Below are positions 33,942 to 41,638 of a DNA stretch of 47,224 nucleotides, piece after piece. The notes under the pieces were generated by a model. That model ran no database searches. It was not told the origin of the DNA and worked only from the letters and a program-made list of their open reading frames with translations. Positions within the stretch are counted from its first letter, which is position 1; each line of letters opens with the position of its first letter. The DNA comes from Trueperaceae bacterium (GTDB taxonomy: Bacteria; Deinococcota; Deinococci; Deinococcales; Trueperaceae): positions 1 through 47,224 of the forward strand of contig DASVDQ010000033.1 in assembly GCA_036381035.1 (NCBI GenBank), read 5' to 3'. The position numbers and the translations under genes were made by a program.

Positions 33942-35189
33942 CTACGCTCCCCGGAGCCAGGCCCCCAGGCGCTGGAAGAACGAGACGTCCTTGAAGTACT
34001 CGGTGTGGGCGGCGAGCGGCCCGCGTCCGGTGGTGAAGGTGACGTCGCGGACGCCCTCGAAGATCGGCGCCGCCGCGTAGGCGAGGTAGTCGGAGGTGTC
34101 GATGACGTTGAGCCACCGGCCGACGCCGGGCGGCTTGGGAGCCCGCTCCTGGCGCGGGTTCGGCACGCGCGGGTCGCTGGCGAGGAAGAGCTTCATCTCC
34201 TCGAACCAGCCGACCTGGTTGCCGACGGTCACGAGCGTGTCGACCCCGATGCCCTCGAGGAACGAGGTGAGCACGTCGAGGACGATGTTCGCGCCCATGC
34301 TGTGGCCGACGACGAGCAGCGGGTCGCCGGGCCTGGCGGCGCGCGCGGCGGACTCGATGGCACCGGCGATGCGCTCGACGATCGCCCCGGGCCGCGCGGG
34401 CGTGCCACGGGCCTTGAGGTAGACGAGTATGTCGCCGACGAAGTGCGTGAGGTACGGCTGCACGGTGCGGCGGAGGCTGCGGCCCGGCTTGCCCCAGCGC
34501 CAGTCGGCGATCGCCTCGCGCACGCGGTCGACGGCGCGGGTGAGCGCCTCCCAGACGTCGGTGTGCTCGGGGTCGGCGACGGCGACGGCGTCGTAGGCGG
34601 GGGGCGCCACCAGGGCGACCCCGCCGGCAGGCGCCTCGCGCCGCGCCGGCGCGGCCGGGCGCGGGGCGCGCTCCTCGGCGCCCTTGACGGCGAGCCTCGT
34701 CTCCTGGCGCAGGCGCTCGAGGAACGCGTGGTCGTGCTCTACCTCATGCGTCCACAGCGGCGCCGGGTTGTCCTCGGCGTACTCGTTGAGGCCCGTGGCC
34801 ACGGCCACGAGCGACGCGGCGTCGATGTCGCTCTCCTCGATGGCCGTCGAGACGAGTAGGTCGACGGCCTCCTTGAAGTCCTGCCTGGCGACCTCGAGCA
34901 GCACGCTGTCGGGCTGCGAGTGCCCCGCGGCCTCCTCGCTGATCAGCACCTGCTCCACCGGCACGGTGGCCTGAGGTCCGAGAGCGTCGAGCACGAGGAC
35001 CGGCTCGCCCGGCAGGGAGGCGTGGTCCCAGGCCGCCTTCGCGCCGATGTCGCCCCAGTACGGGTTGACGATCTCCGTGTCGGCCTTCGGCAGGACGTGC
35101 CGCCTGAAGGCAGCGTTCCTGAACCTCATCTGGCGCTCGTAAGACGGTCCCGCCCTCACGCTCACGCCGTGCACGAATACGAGTGGCAT
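33942..35189 (-). CDS. Alpha/beta-hydrolase fold protein
   Basis: 415 aa from ATG 35189. It starts MPLVFVHGVSVRAGPSYERQ, the first strand and oxyanion HG motif, and has the nucleophile elbow LLVVGHSMGANIVLDVLTSF (GHSMG) at about residue 295. The middle (about 160-230) is a charged, Ala/Pro-rich linker (VKGAEERAPRPAAPARREAP) that is not part of the fold. A C-terminal Asp/His pair is plausible (NVIDTSDYL, PLAAHTEYFKD). It may be a lipase-like or PGAP1-like esterase; no substrate can be given. The frame is open upstream to 35450, but that part lies in the repeat region. Promoter not assigned; TATAGT is at 35284-35289 on the minus strand. Confidence 0.85.
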   Translation of the reverse strand: MPLVFVHGVSVRAGPSYERQMRFRNAAFRRHVLPKADTEIVNPYWGDIGAKAAWDHASLPGEPVLVLDALGPQATVPVEQVLISEEAAGHSQPDSVLLEVARQDFKEAVDLLVSTAIEESDIDAASLVAVATGLNEYAEDNPAPLWTHEVEHDHAFLERLRQETRLAVKGAEERAPRPAAPARREAPAGGVALVAPPAYDAVAVADPEHTDVWEALTRAVDRVREAIADWRWGKPGRSLRRTVQPYLTHFVGDILVYLKARGTPARPGAIVERIAGAIESAARAARPGDPLLVVGHSMGANIVLDVLTSFLEGIGVDTLVTVGNQVGWFEEMKLFLASDPRVPNPRQERAPKPPGVGRWLNVIDTSDYLAYAAAPIFEGVRDVTFTTGRGPLAAHTEYFKDVSFFQRLGAWLRGA

Positions 35190-35892
35190 GCTCCACCTCG
35201 CTTGGGGATGGGTTCGTCGAGCCGCCGGCCGACGCTTCGATGTCCGTCGCAGCCCCGGCGGCCACGGCGTTTCGGTTGACACGACTATAGGCCACCCGCG
35301 GCCGCGCTCCCCTGCGAAGTCGCTGAAGGCTCGCTTCACCGAACGTTCAGCGGGGCGGCCCGTGGTCCGGGCAAGCGCCACCGGCCCGGGCAGGGGTCCT
35401 CCGCGAGCCCTACAGTCAGTAGCCCGCTGACGAGCTAGCGACCCGGCCACGAGAAGTGCCGCGCGAGGCCGTCCTGGCGGCCACTCCTGGGGCGCCCACG
35501 ACCATCAGCGAGTATCCCGCTTCCGGCCTACTGACTTGAGCTTCGCCTCGCCCCCTACAGTCACTAGCTCGGTTCCGAGATACTGGCGAGGGGCGATCCG
35601 GTCGCAGGTTGCGCGTCGTGCACGGTTCCGCTTGGTCGCCAGACGCTGTGGGACAGTAGCCCGAGAGAGGGCTACTGACTTGACGGTCCGCGGGAGAGGT
35701 GGGGCACCACAGGCGGCGACGTTCGCGGCACCGCGTGTGCGGGCCGGCCCACCGGCCGCCACCCATGGGCGCAGTCTCCGGCAGGTCGCCACGGTCGGGT
35801 CTCACTGACGCGCGACGCGCGCCGAGGCCTGCCGGGCACCGGCCCAAGCCGCCGGGCCGAATGGGCCCTGCTCGAGGGACGATGGAACCGAC
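35190..35892. other. 703-bp non-coding gap between divergent genes
   Basis: No credible gene. It holds hairpin-repeat cluster B (35408-35684). 35190-35400 contains a TTGACA at 35278-35283 without a matching -10, and a TATAGT -10 candidate on the minus strand for the alpha/beta hydrolase. The last 200 bases before the XRE gene show no clear promoter. Short open frames here are random. Confidence 0.6.
35408..35684. repeat. Hairpin-repeat cluster B (two 144-bp units)
   Basis: Four elements in alternating order. Left-type: 35408-35443 and 35552-35587, both starting CCCTACAGTCA and 144 bp apart. Right-type: 35508-35540 and 35652-35684, both ending CTACTGACTTGA and also 144 bp apart. So two tandem units, each bounded by inward-pointing repeats. 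The last element contains CAGTAGCCC-GAGAGA-GGGCTACTG, a perfect 9-bp stem. CTACTGACTTGA is the reverse complement of TCAAGTCAGTAG, matching the start of cluster A (TCAAGTCACTAT), so both clusters belong to one repeat family. Confidence 0.7.
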
Positions 35893-36672
35893 TTGGCCAG
35901 AGCGAGCGACATCCTCTACCTCGCGCGGAAGACGCGGGGCTTCACCCAGAAGGAGCTGGCTCGGCTCAGCGGCGTGGGCCAGCCCAAGATCAGCGCCTAC
36001 GAGCGCGGTGAGGTCGAGCCTAGGTTCGACGTCCTCGAGAAGCTCGTCGGCCACTGCGGGCTGCGGTTGGCGGTGCGGCTCGAGGACAACTCGTTCCCGC
36101 CCTTGCCGGGCCTGCTGGGCTTGCACCGGTTCAAGGTGCTGCAGTGGGCGCTCGCCACGCGCGGGCGCGGCCACGGCCTGCTGGACGTGCGAGCCGTGCT
36201 GCCGGGGAGACCCGATGACATCACGGTCCTCGTCCGCACGACGCCGGGCAGGCTGGGCCTGAACCGACGCGCGGCGGAGGAGCTGGCGGCGTACCTGTGG
36301 AAGGCGATGGGGCACGTCGAGGTCATAGACCTCGACACGGTGGCCGAGCCTGCCAGGAGCGAGCTGCTCGAAGGGTCGGTGCCGGTCGCGTTCGTGGGCC
36401 GGAAGCGGCCGGTGCGGGAGACCCGCTTCGAGCCCCCATCCCCCGACGAGAGGTGGTACGGCACGCGGCTGCTCGACGCGCTGCCCGGTCGCCTCTACGG
36501 GCAGCCGGCCTACCCGCGCAAGGGTGCTCCGCCCCTCGAGTCTTTCCGCTACCGCCAGGCCGTCGAGGCGGAGGAGAAGGCGGCCCTCGACGAGGAGCGG
36601 GAGCGCGTCAGCGACGAGCAGCTGTGGCGGAGCCTCGATGAACGCGTGGTCACCAGGATGCTCGATCGCTGA
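35893..36672 (+). CDS. XRE-family helix-turn-helix protein with long C-terminal extension
   Basis: 259 aa. Residues about 4-58 are an HTH_3/XRE domain: MARASDILYLARKTRGFTQK, ELARLSGVGQPKISAYERGE, VEPRFDVLEKLVGHCGLRL. The remaining 200 residues are not a sensor I know; they include LWKAMGHVEVIDLD, PVRETRFEPPSPDERWYG and an acidic helical tail (AEEKAALDEERERVSDEQLW). Such XRE proteins with a large partner domain often belong to toxin-antitoxin or nucleotidyltransferase systems; that is inference. Start is TTG 35893, since no ATG/GTG lies in frame nearby. The next gene, a small membrane protein, starts about 130 nt downstream on the same strand. Confidence 0.8.
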   Translation: MARASDILYLARKTRGFTQKELARLSGVGQPKISAYERGEVEPRFDVLEKLVGHCGLRLAVRLEDNSFPPLPGLLGLHRFKVLQWALATRGRGHGLLDVRAVLPGRPDDITVLVRTTPGRLGLNRRAAEELAAYLWKAMGHVEVIDLDTVAEPARSELLEGSVPVAFVGRKRPVRETRFEPPSPDERWYGTRLLDALPGRLYGQPAYPRKGAPPLESFRYRQAVEAEEKAALDEERERVSDEQLWRSLDERVVTRMLDR

Positions 36673-36802
36673 CCTGAGCCGCCCGGTCGCCTGCCGCCCG
36701 CGGCCGGGCGCACGACCTCGTACCTTCGTCGGGGGTTCGTCCGGGCGACTAGCGGTAGCGTCGCGGGCGGAGAACATGGAGACTGGTTACGGAGGCCCAC
36801 GG

Positions 36803-36967
36803 ATGGACGACAGACCGCACCAGCAGGCCGCGGCCCATAGCGAGGAGATCCAGCGCGTGCACGTGGAGCCCGAGGACCGGCTCGCGTTCCGCGTGGGCGT
36901 GAACATCCTGACCCTGGCGCTGCTGGTGCTCGCCGGGTACCTCGTCTGGCGGAACTTCCTGCAGTGA
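36803..36967 (+). CDS. Small membrane protein coupled to the VWA-domain membrane protein
   Basis: 54 aa: polar N-terminus (MDDRPHQQAAAHSEEIQRVH), then one transmembrane helix GVNILTLALLVLAGYLVWRN and a short end. ATG 36803 has GGAGG at 7 nt; an upstream in-frame ATG at 36776 is possible but has a poorer site. Its stop overlaps the GTG of the next gene (GTGA), so the two are translated in a fixed ratio and may form a complex. No named family seen. Confidence 0.7.
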   Translation: MDDRPHQQAAAHSEEIQRVHVEPEDRLAFRVGVNILTLALLVLAGYLVWRNFLQ

Positions 36968-38946
36968 GCTTCTTGGGCGCGCTCTACCTCGTCGTAGCGC
37001 TGCTGCTGCTCGGCACCCTCGCGGCGCAGTCGGTCGCCGCGCGCCACCGGTACGTCATCGGGGTCACGTTCGGCTCGGCCCTGCGGCTGCTGGTGGGCCT
37101 GGGACTGTTCGCCGTCGTGCTCTACGCCACTGCCTACTTCCTCGGCCTGGTCGGCGGCTTCTACGAGTCGCTGACGTGCAAGGTCGTGACGCTGCCATCC
37201 TGCGAGGACCCTCTGGCGCTGCCGGCGTGGCTGGGGCTGCCGGAGGCGAGCGTCGGCGGGGTCATCGGTATCCTGCCGCTGCTCGGCATCTTCCTCGCGA
37301 AGGCGCTGCAGCCGAAGGGCGGTCGGGCCACGGACTCGGTCGCCGGGGCGGCTTCGGAACTGGGGGCGGCCGGCCCCCGGGGCGCCGCTGGGCTCACCGG
37401 ACGCGCCCCGGACGACGGCGATGGGCTCGGCGGGAGCGTCGCAGCGCCGCCCCGCAACTACTTCGTGTTCGAGCGCGAGGGCGGAGCCTACAGCGTCCTC
37501 GCCACCGAGGACCTGCCAGCCGCGCTGCTGCCGCCCGACGTGAGGCGCGCGCTGGCCGAGCAGGCCTCACCGCGTCCGTGGCGCGAGCGGTTTCTCGCGG
37601 GGTTCCTCGCGTGGCTGTCGGCGAACGGCGCGCTCATCGCGATATTCCTCGTCGAGATGTGGCTCGCCTGGCTGCGCGGCGCCGCCGAGGCCGCCGACCG
37701 GCAGGTGCGCCTGGCGCTGGGCCTCGACGCCGACCTGCCCGCCGCCTACCTGGGCGTCGCGCAGTGGGGCGCGGTGGTGCTGGCGCTGGGCCTGAGCGTC
37801 GTCGTGCTGTTCCTCGGCGTGGCCGCGCAGCACGGGCTGCACGTCGCCGGGCGCGGCTTCGCGGGGCTGAGGCAGGGCGCCGGGCTCGTCGACCTCGTCG
37901 GGTCCACGCTGGCCGTGTTCGCCAGCGGGCTCCGCAACGCCTGGACCGTTTCGGCGATCGCGATCGGCCGCTTCGCGCTCAAGGCGCAGAGCGCCCTCAC
38001 CAGGCTGTGGGTGCTGAGCATCACCGCCTTCGGCCGGGCCCTGCTCAAGCTCCAGAGCGGCGCCTTGCGCGCCTGGGCGTTCCTCGCCATACTCATCGGC
38101 ACGTTCGTGCTGCTCCTGTCGCGCGTGTTCGGGCGCCTCTTCGTCTGGCTGGGGAGCCTGGGTCGGTGCCGCGGGCGGGGCGGCGGCCCGCCGCCGGAGC
38201 CGCAGCCGGGCGCGTCCCTGGAGGAGCCCGTCGTCGCCGCGCCGCCCGAGCCGGTCGGCGTGCGTCGGCCCGGCGGTGGGGTGCTGGCGCTGGCCGCGCT
38301 CCTCGGCCTCGGCCTGCTGGCGCCGACGGCCCGGGCGGCCACCACCTACGTGGTCCTGCAGGACGTCTCCGGCGGCGAGGTCTCGCGCCTCGAGGACGCC
38401 AACAAGCAGCTCCTCAGCTGGGCCGACCCGTCGCCGCAGCGCGCGCTGCTGCAGCGCTTCGACAGGCTCGTCGTGATCCCCGTGCGGGCGCCGGGCGAGC
38501 TCGACACCGTCTACTCGGCCCTGTTCAACGCCGAGTACCCCGGCAGCCAGCTCGACCGCTTCGCCTTCTACGCCGAGCTGCGCAGCGTGCTGCCCGCGCA
38601 CGTCGACGCGGCCTGGGGCACGGGCCTGTCGGAGGCGCTGCGCTCGGCCGCCTACTACCTGCGCGACGTGCCCGACGGCGAGGCGAAGGTGCTCGTGGTG
38701 TTCGGCAACGGCGAGGACCACTCGCCCGAGCCGGTCACGGCCGAGGAGCTGAAGCCGGCGCTGGAGGGCGCGGTGGTGGTGCGGCTGAACGCCGGCCTCG
38801 AGGAGCGCGACCGCTGGACGCAGCTCTACCAGGAGGCCGGCGCGAAGGCCCAGCTCGTCTACGACCAGGCCGCCACTCGGCTATTGACGATCGAGGAGCT
38901 GAGGCGGGACCTCGGGCGGGCGCTGGGCCTCACCTCCCTGCCCTAG
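36964..38946 (+). CDS. Multi-spanning membrane protein with C-terminal VWA-like domain
   Basis: 660 aa, not a family I recognise as a whole. N-terminal membrane helices at about residues 5-25 (LYLVVALLLLGTLAAQ), 38-60 and 95-115. Then a cytoplasmic or loop part with FEREGGAYSVLATED, further helices at about 215-235 and 265-290, and three tandem 22-23-residue repeats at about 323-389 (AWTVSAIAIGRFALKAQSAL; LWVLSITAFGRALLKLQSGA; AWAFLAILIGTFVLLLSRVF). After a last helix (about 440-458) comes a VWA-like domain: YVVLQDVSGG (DxSxG, the MIDAS serine replaced by Gly), GTGLSEALRSAAYYLRD and VLVVFGNGEDHSPEPVT. Start GTG overlaps the small membrane gene's stop. Confidence 0.75.
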   Translation: MSFLGALYLVVALLLLGTLAAQSVAARHRYVIGVTFGSALRLLVGLGLFAVVLYATAYFLGLVGGFYESLTCKVVTLPSCEDPLALPAWLGLPEASVGGVIGILPLLGIFLAKALQPKGGRATDSVAGAASELGAAGPRGAAGLTGRAPDDGDGLGGSVAAPPRNYFVFEREGGAYSVLATEDLPAALLPPDVRRALAEQASPRPWRERFLAGFLAWLSANGALIAIFLVEMWLAWLRGAAEAADRQVRLALGLDADLPAAYLGVAQWGAVVLALGLSVVVLFLGVAAQHGLHVAGRGFAGLRQGAGLVDLVGSTLAVFASGLRNAWTVSAIAIGRFALKAQSALTRLWVLSITAFGRALLKLQSGALRAWAFLAILIGTFVLLLSRVFGRLFVWLGSLGRCRGRGGGPPPEPQPGASLEEPVVAAPPEPVGVRRPGGGVLALAALLGLGLLAPTARAATTYVVLQDVSGGEVSRLEDANKQLLSWADPSPQRALLQRFDRLVVIPVRAPGELDTVYSALFNAEYPGSQLDRFAFYAELRSVLPAHVDAAWGTGLSEALRSAAYYLRDVPDGEAKVLVVFGNGEDHSPEPVTAEELKPALEGAVVVRLNAGLEERDRWTQLYQEAGAKAQLVYDQAATRLLTIEELRRDLGRALGLTSLP

Positions 38947-38949
38947 ACT
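38944..38949 (+). promoter_or_regulatory. -10 element overlapping the stop of the VWA protein gene
   Basis: TAGACT, 5 nt before the ATG at 38955. Its first three bases are the TAG stop codon of the preceding gene. Confidence 0.5.
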
Positions 38950-38954
38950 CGGGC

Positions 38955-39533
38955 ATGGGAGACGCAGCGAACCTGCCCGGCGCCGGCACCCTGACGCGCG
39001 CGCCCGACGGACGCTACCGCGTGCGGTTCGTGCGGGCGTACGACAGGCCCGTCGCCGACCTGTGGGAGGCGATCACCGAGCCGGAGCGGCTCGACACCTG
39101 GTACCCGGCCAAGCTGCGCACCAGCGGCGTGGTCGGGGAGCCCGTCACCGAGGCGTTCGAGAGCACAGACGGCACGCCGCCGCCGGAGGCGCCGCCCGGC
39201 ACCCTCACGGTCTTCCAGCCGCCGCACGTCTTCGCCTTCGAGGTCTACGGACCGCCCGACTCCCCCTACCCCGGCATGAGGGGCAGGCAGGACATCCGCA
39301 TGGAGGCCAGGGAGGGGAGCCGCGAGGACGAGAGCGTGTTCACCTTCACCCACGACGTCGAGACGCTCGAGGCGGCGCTGAGCGTCCTGCCCGGCTGGCA
39401 CTACTGCCTCGAGTACCTGGCGCTGAACATGGGCGCGGATGGCGGGCCGACCGAGGAGAACCTGGGGCGCTACAAGGAGTACTACCAGCGGACGTACGGC
39501 GGCGGCGTGGTCGACGCCGCCGCCGAGCCGTAG
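38955..39533 (+). CDS. SRPBCC (AHSA1/START-like) family protein
   Basis: 192 aa. The helix-grip fold starts VRFVRAYDRPVADLWEAITE, then PERLDTWYPAKLRT, strands LTVFQPPHVFAFEVYG and SVFTFTHDVETLE, and the long C-terminal helix VLPGWHYCLEYLALNMG. This is the AHSA1 or polyketide-cyclase-like group, which binds hydrophobic ligands or assists chaperones. No partner is evident. It has its own leaderless -10 (38944), whose first bases are the stop of the previous gene. Confidence 0.85.
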   Translation: MGDAANLPGAGTLTRAPDGRYRVRFVRAYDRPVADLWEAITEPERLDTWYPAKLRTSGVVGEPVTEAFESTDGTPPPEAPPGTLTVFQPPHVFAFEVYGPPDSPYPGMRGRQDIRMEAREGSREDESVFTFTHDVETLEAALSVLPGWHYCLEYLALNMGADGGPTEENLGRYKEYYQRTYGGGVVDAAAEP

Positions 39534-39570
39534 GCCCGCACCGGGCAACCAGCCGGCGACTCGCGAGGAG

Positions 39571-39707
39571 GCGAAAGGGCGCAGGCAACCCGCAGCGACA
39601 GGGGGCGCGAGGCAACGAGAGCCGCGCCCGGAGCGACAGGGGGCGCGCTAGAACTGGAACGGCGTCCGAAGCGACGGGGGCGCGAGAGAACGGCAGCGGC
39701 GCCCGGA
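39571..39707. repeat. 38-bp tandem repeats between convergent genes
   Basis: Three units start at 39595, 39633 and 39671 with GCGACAGGGGGCGCG or GCGACGGGGGCGCG, each about 38 bp, plus a partial unit at 39571-39594. The unit ends in GCGCCCGGA-like sequence. The array ends where the terminator of pilin cluster 2 begins. Confidence 0.7.
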
Positions 39708-39723
39708 GCGGGCGCCGCCACGA

Positions 39724-39741
39724 GCGCTCGAGGACGAGCGC
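39724..39741. terminator. Terminator of pilin cluster 2 (possibly bidirectional)
   Basis: GCGCTCG (39724-39730) pairs perfectly with CGAGCGC (39735-39741), 4-nt loop, 2 nt beyond the stop of the pilin-cluster gene at 39744. Confidence 0.55.
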
Positions 39742-39743
39742 GC

Positions 39744-41621
39744 CTAGTAGACCTGCTCCCGGTGCCCGTACGTGAACGTGTAGGCGTCGGCGACCTCGTC
39801 TATGTCCACGAGGGGGAAGTAGGGCGGCGTCAGGCCCTTGTCGAGACGCGGGTCGAAGGTGAACTGACGCGAGTAGCCCGAGGTCTGCTGGCCGGTGCTG
39901 CCGTTGAACGTGCCGAAGGCACCGTACTCCTGCTCGATGATGCCGCCGAGGAGACGCACGGCCCCGCGCGGGTCGCCCCAGTTGTAGTCCTCCACGGCCA
40001 CGATGCCGGTGCTGGTCATGATCGACGCCTGGATGCGGACGTCCCTGGGCGCGTTGAAGTCGCTGTCGTCGTTGTTGTTGCCGATGAGGACGTCGCCCTC
40101 GGGCGAGAAGATGCCCAAGACGTTGAGCGCGTCGAGGTTCTCGCAGACGGGCCTGATGACCTCCTCGCCCTCGCGGTGCAGGTACCCCTCGCAGGGCTGG
40201 TCCTCGTAGACCAGGTCGCTGGTGATGCGGGCGCCCTCGGCGGGCACCACCGTGAGCTGAGCGAACGAGGCGATGGCGGGCCGCGCCGACATCGGGTCGC
40301 TCCCGTGCTCGCGCCCCGGTCCGCGCAGGCGCTCGACGTAGTCGTCGAAGTAGACGACGCCGTTGAAGCGGTCGGTGACCAGCGTCCAGGTGGGCGGGTT
40401 CGTGGAGGCGTCGCGGCGCTCGAGGAGGCCGTCCGAGGAGATGCGGTAGAGGTCGGTGACCCAGCTGCCGCCGCTGCGCCGCTCGATCCTCACGAACTGG
40501 TAGGTCGAGTCCTCGCCGACGTCGACGGGGTCGCCGCTCGCGTCGCCGGCGTAGAGCATCACATCGCGCACGTCGTTGGTCACGAGGATGCCGTTCTGCT
40601 GCGCTAGAGCGCGCTGGTCGAAGGCGTTCTCCGGCAGCTCGAGGTACTCCGACCGCCAGTCGACGCCGCCGATGAACTGCGGCCGGTTCTCGTAGCCCTC
40701 GCGGCACCGGCCGTTGCGCCAGTCGGTGCAGACGTCCATGTTCGGGAAGTTGCCGCCCGGCTCGAGCGTGTCGGCGGTCATGAACCTGCCGTCGTCGCCG
40801 TCGTAGGCGAACGCACCCTGCTCCCGGCGGTTGTTCACACCGGCGCTGCTCACGGGGCCGCCGAACCACGGCCGGCCGTAGAAGTTGAAGTTGCCGTTGG
40901 TGTGGACCGGTCCGTCGAAGAGCGTGTCGCTGGTGAACCAGATCGGCCCGTCGGAGGCCGCGGACGAGTGGACGTCGGTGAAGAGCGCGTAGCGCGCGAA
41001 CGAGCGCGGTCCCACGAGGAACTGGTACTCGCCCTGGGTCACGACGCGCCGGCGGAACTCGCCGATCTGGCCGTCCGAGACCATCACGAGCGGCAGCGCG
41101 TAGCGCTGGTTGCCGCCCTCCTCGCGGCGCTGGCCGGACACGAAGTGGCCGTCGCCGAGCCGCGTGTTGGGCGGCAGGGGCTGACCGCAGGCCGTGTCGG
41201 TGACGTGGATGCGCAGCCGCATCACGGTGTTGTCCCCCAGGCTCCTGTCGCCGCAGACGAGGGCGTCGATCCTGGCCTGCAGGGCCTCGGCGACGTCGGC
41301 CATGTCGGCAGCCACGCTGGCCGGGGTCGGCATGTCGGCGCCGACGTTGGAGTCGCCGAACGACCAGGAGTCCGAGGTGTCGGCCAGGTCGGCGACCACG
41401 AGCTTGAGCTGGTCCTTGATGTCGCCGTGCAGCAGCGCCACGCCGAGGTTGGCGCCGCCGTGCGCCACGAGCAGTGTCTGCACTATGGCGGCGTCGTCGC
41501 GGCCGTGCTGGATCTCGTCCATGGTGCGCATGAAGAGCAGCACCATCACGGCGGACCCGACGGCCATGAGCGCCAACGCCGCCACCAGCGCGATGCCCCG
41601 TTGTCTCGTTCCCTCAGGCAT
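39744..41621 (-). CDS. Large ComZ/PilX-like pilin-cluster protein (cluster 2)
   Basis: 625 aa. N-terminus MPEGTRQRGIALVAALALMA with a single helix of about 22 residues, PilX_N-like; the G before IALV would be a cleavage-type position. The rest is extracellular: VWFTSDTLFDGPVH-type segments, HTNGNFNFYGRPWFGGPVSS, FFDDYVERLRG-like turns, CEGYLHREGEEVIRPVCENL and FSPEGDVLIGNNNDD, with repeating short beta stretches. It is the last and largest gene of the second four-gene pilin cluster, in the position of comZ. ATG 41621 is preceded by GTGAGGACC; the frame opens further into the previous gene, so an earlier GTG at 41648 cannot be excluded. Cysteines may pair. Function in DNA uptake is inferred. 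Confidence 0.78.
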   Translation of the reverse strand: MPEGTRQRGIALVAALALMAVGSAVMVLLFMRTMDEIQHGRDDAAIVQTLLVAHGGANLGVALLHGDIKDQLKLVVADLADTSDSWSFGDSNVGADMPTPASVAADMADVAEALQARIDALVCGDRSLGDNTVMRLRIHVTDTACGQPLPPNTRLGDGHFVSGQRREEGGNQRYALPLVMVSDGQIGEFRRRVVTQGEYQFLVGPRSFARYALFTDVHSSAASDGPIWFTSDTLFDGPVHTNGNFNFYGRPWFGGPVSSAGVNNRREQGAFAYDGDDGRFMTADTLEPGGNFPNMDVCTDWRNGRCREGYENRPQFIGGVDWRSEYLELPENAFDQRALAQQNGILVTNDVRDVMLYAGDASGDPVDVGEDSTYQFVRIERRSGGSWVTDLYRISSDGLLERRDASTNPPTWTLVTDRFNGVVYFDDYVERLRGPGREHGSDPMSARPAIASFAQLTVVPAEGARITSDLVYEDQPCEGYLHREGEEVIRPVCENLDALNVLGIFSPEGDVLIGNNNDDSDFNAPRDVRIQASIMTSTGIVAVEDYNWGDPRGAVRLLGGIIEQEYGAFGTFNGSTGQQTSGYSRQFTFDPRLDKGLTPPYFPLVDIDEVADAYTFTYGHREQVY

Positions 41622-41638
41622 GGTCACGGTCCTCACGG

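Noticed and set aside
35278..35283. TTGACA as a -35 box on the plus strand
   Set aside because: No -10 at 16-18 nt and no gene close downstream.
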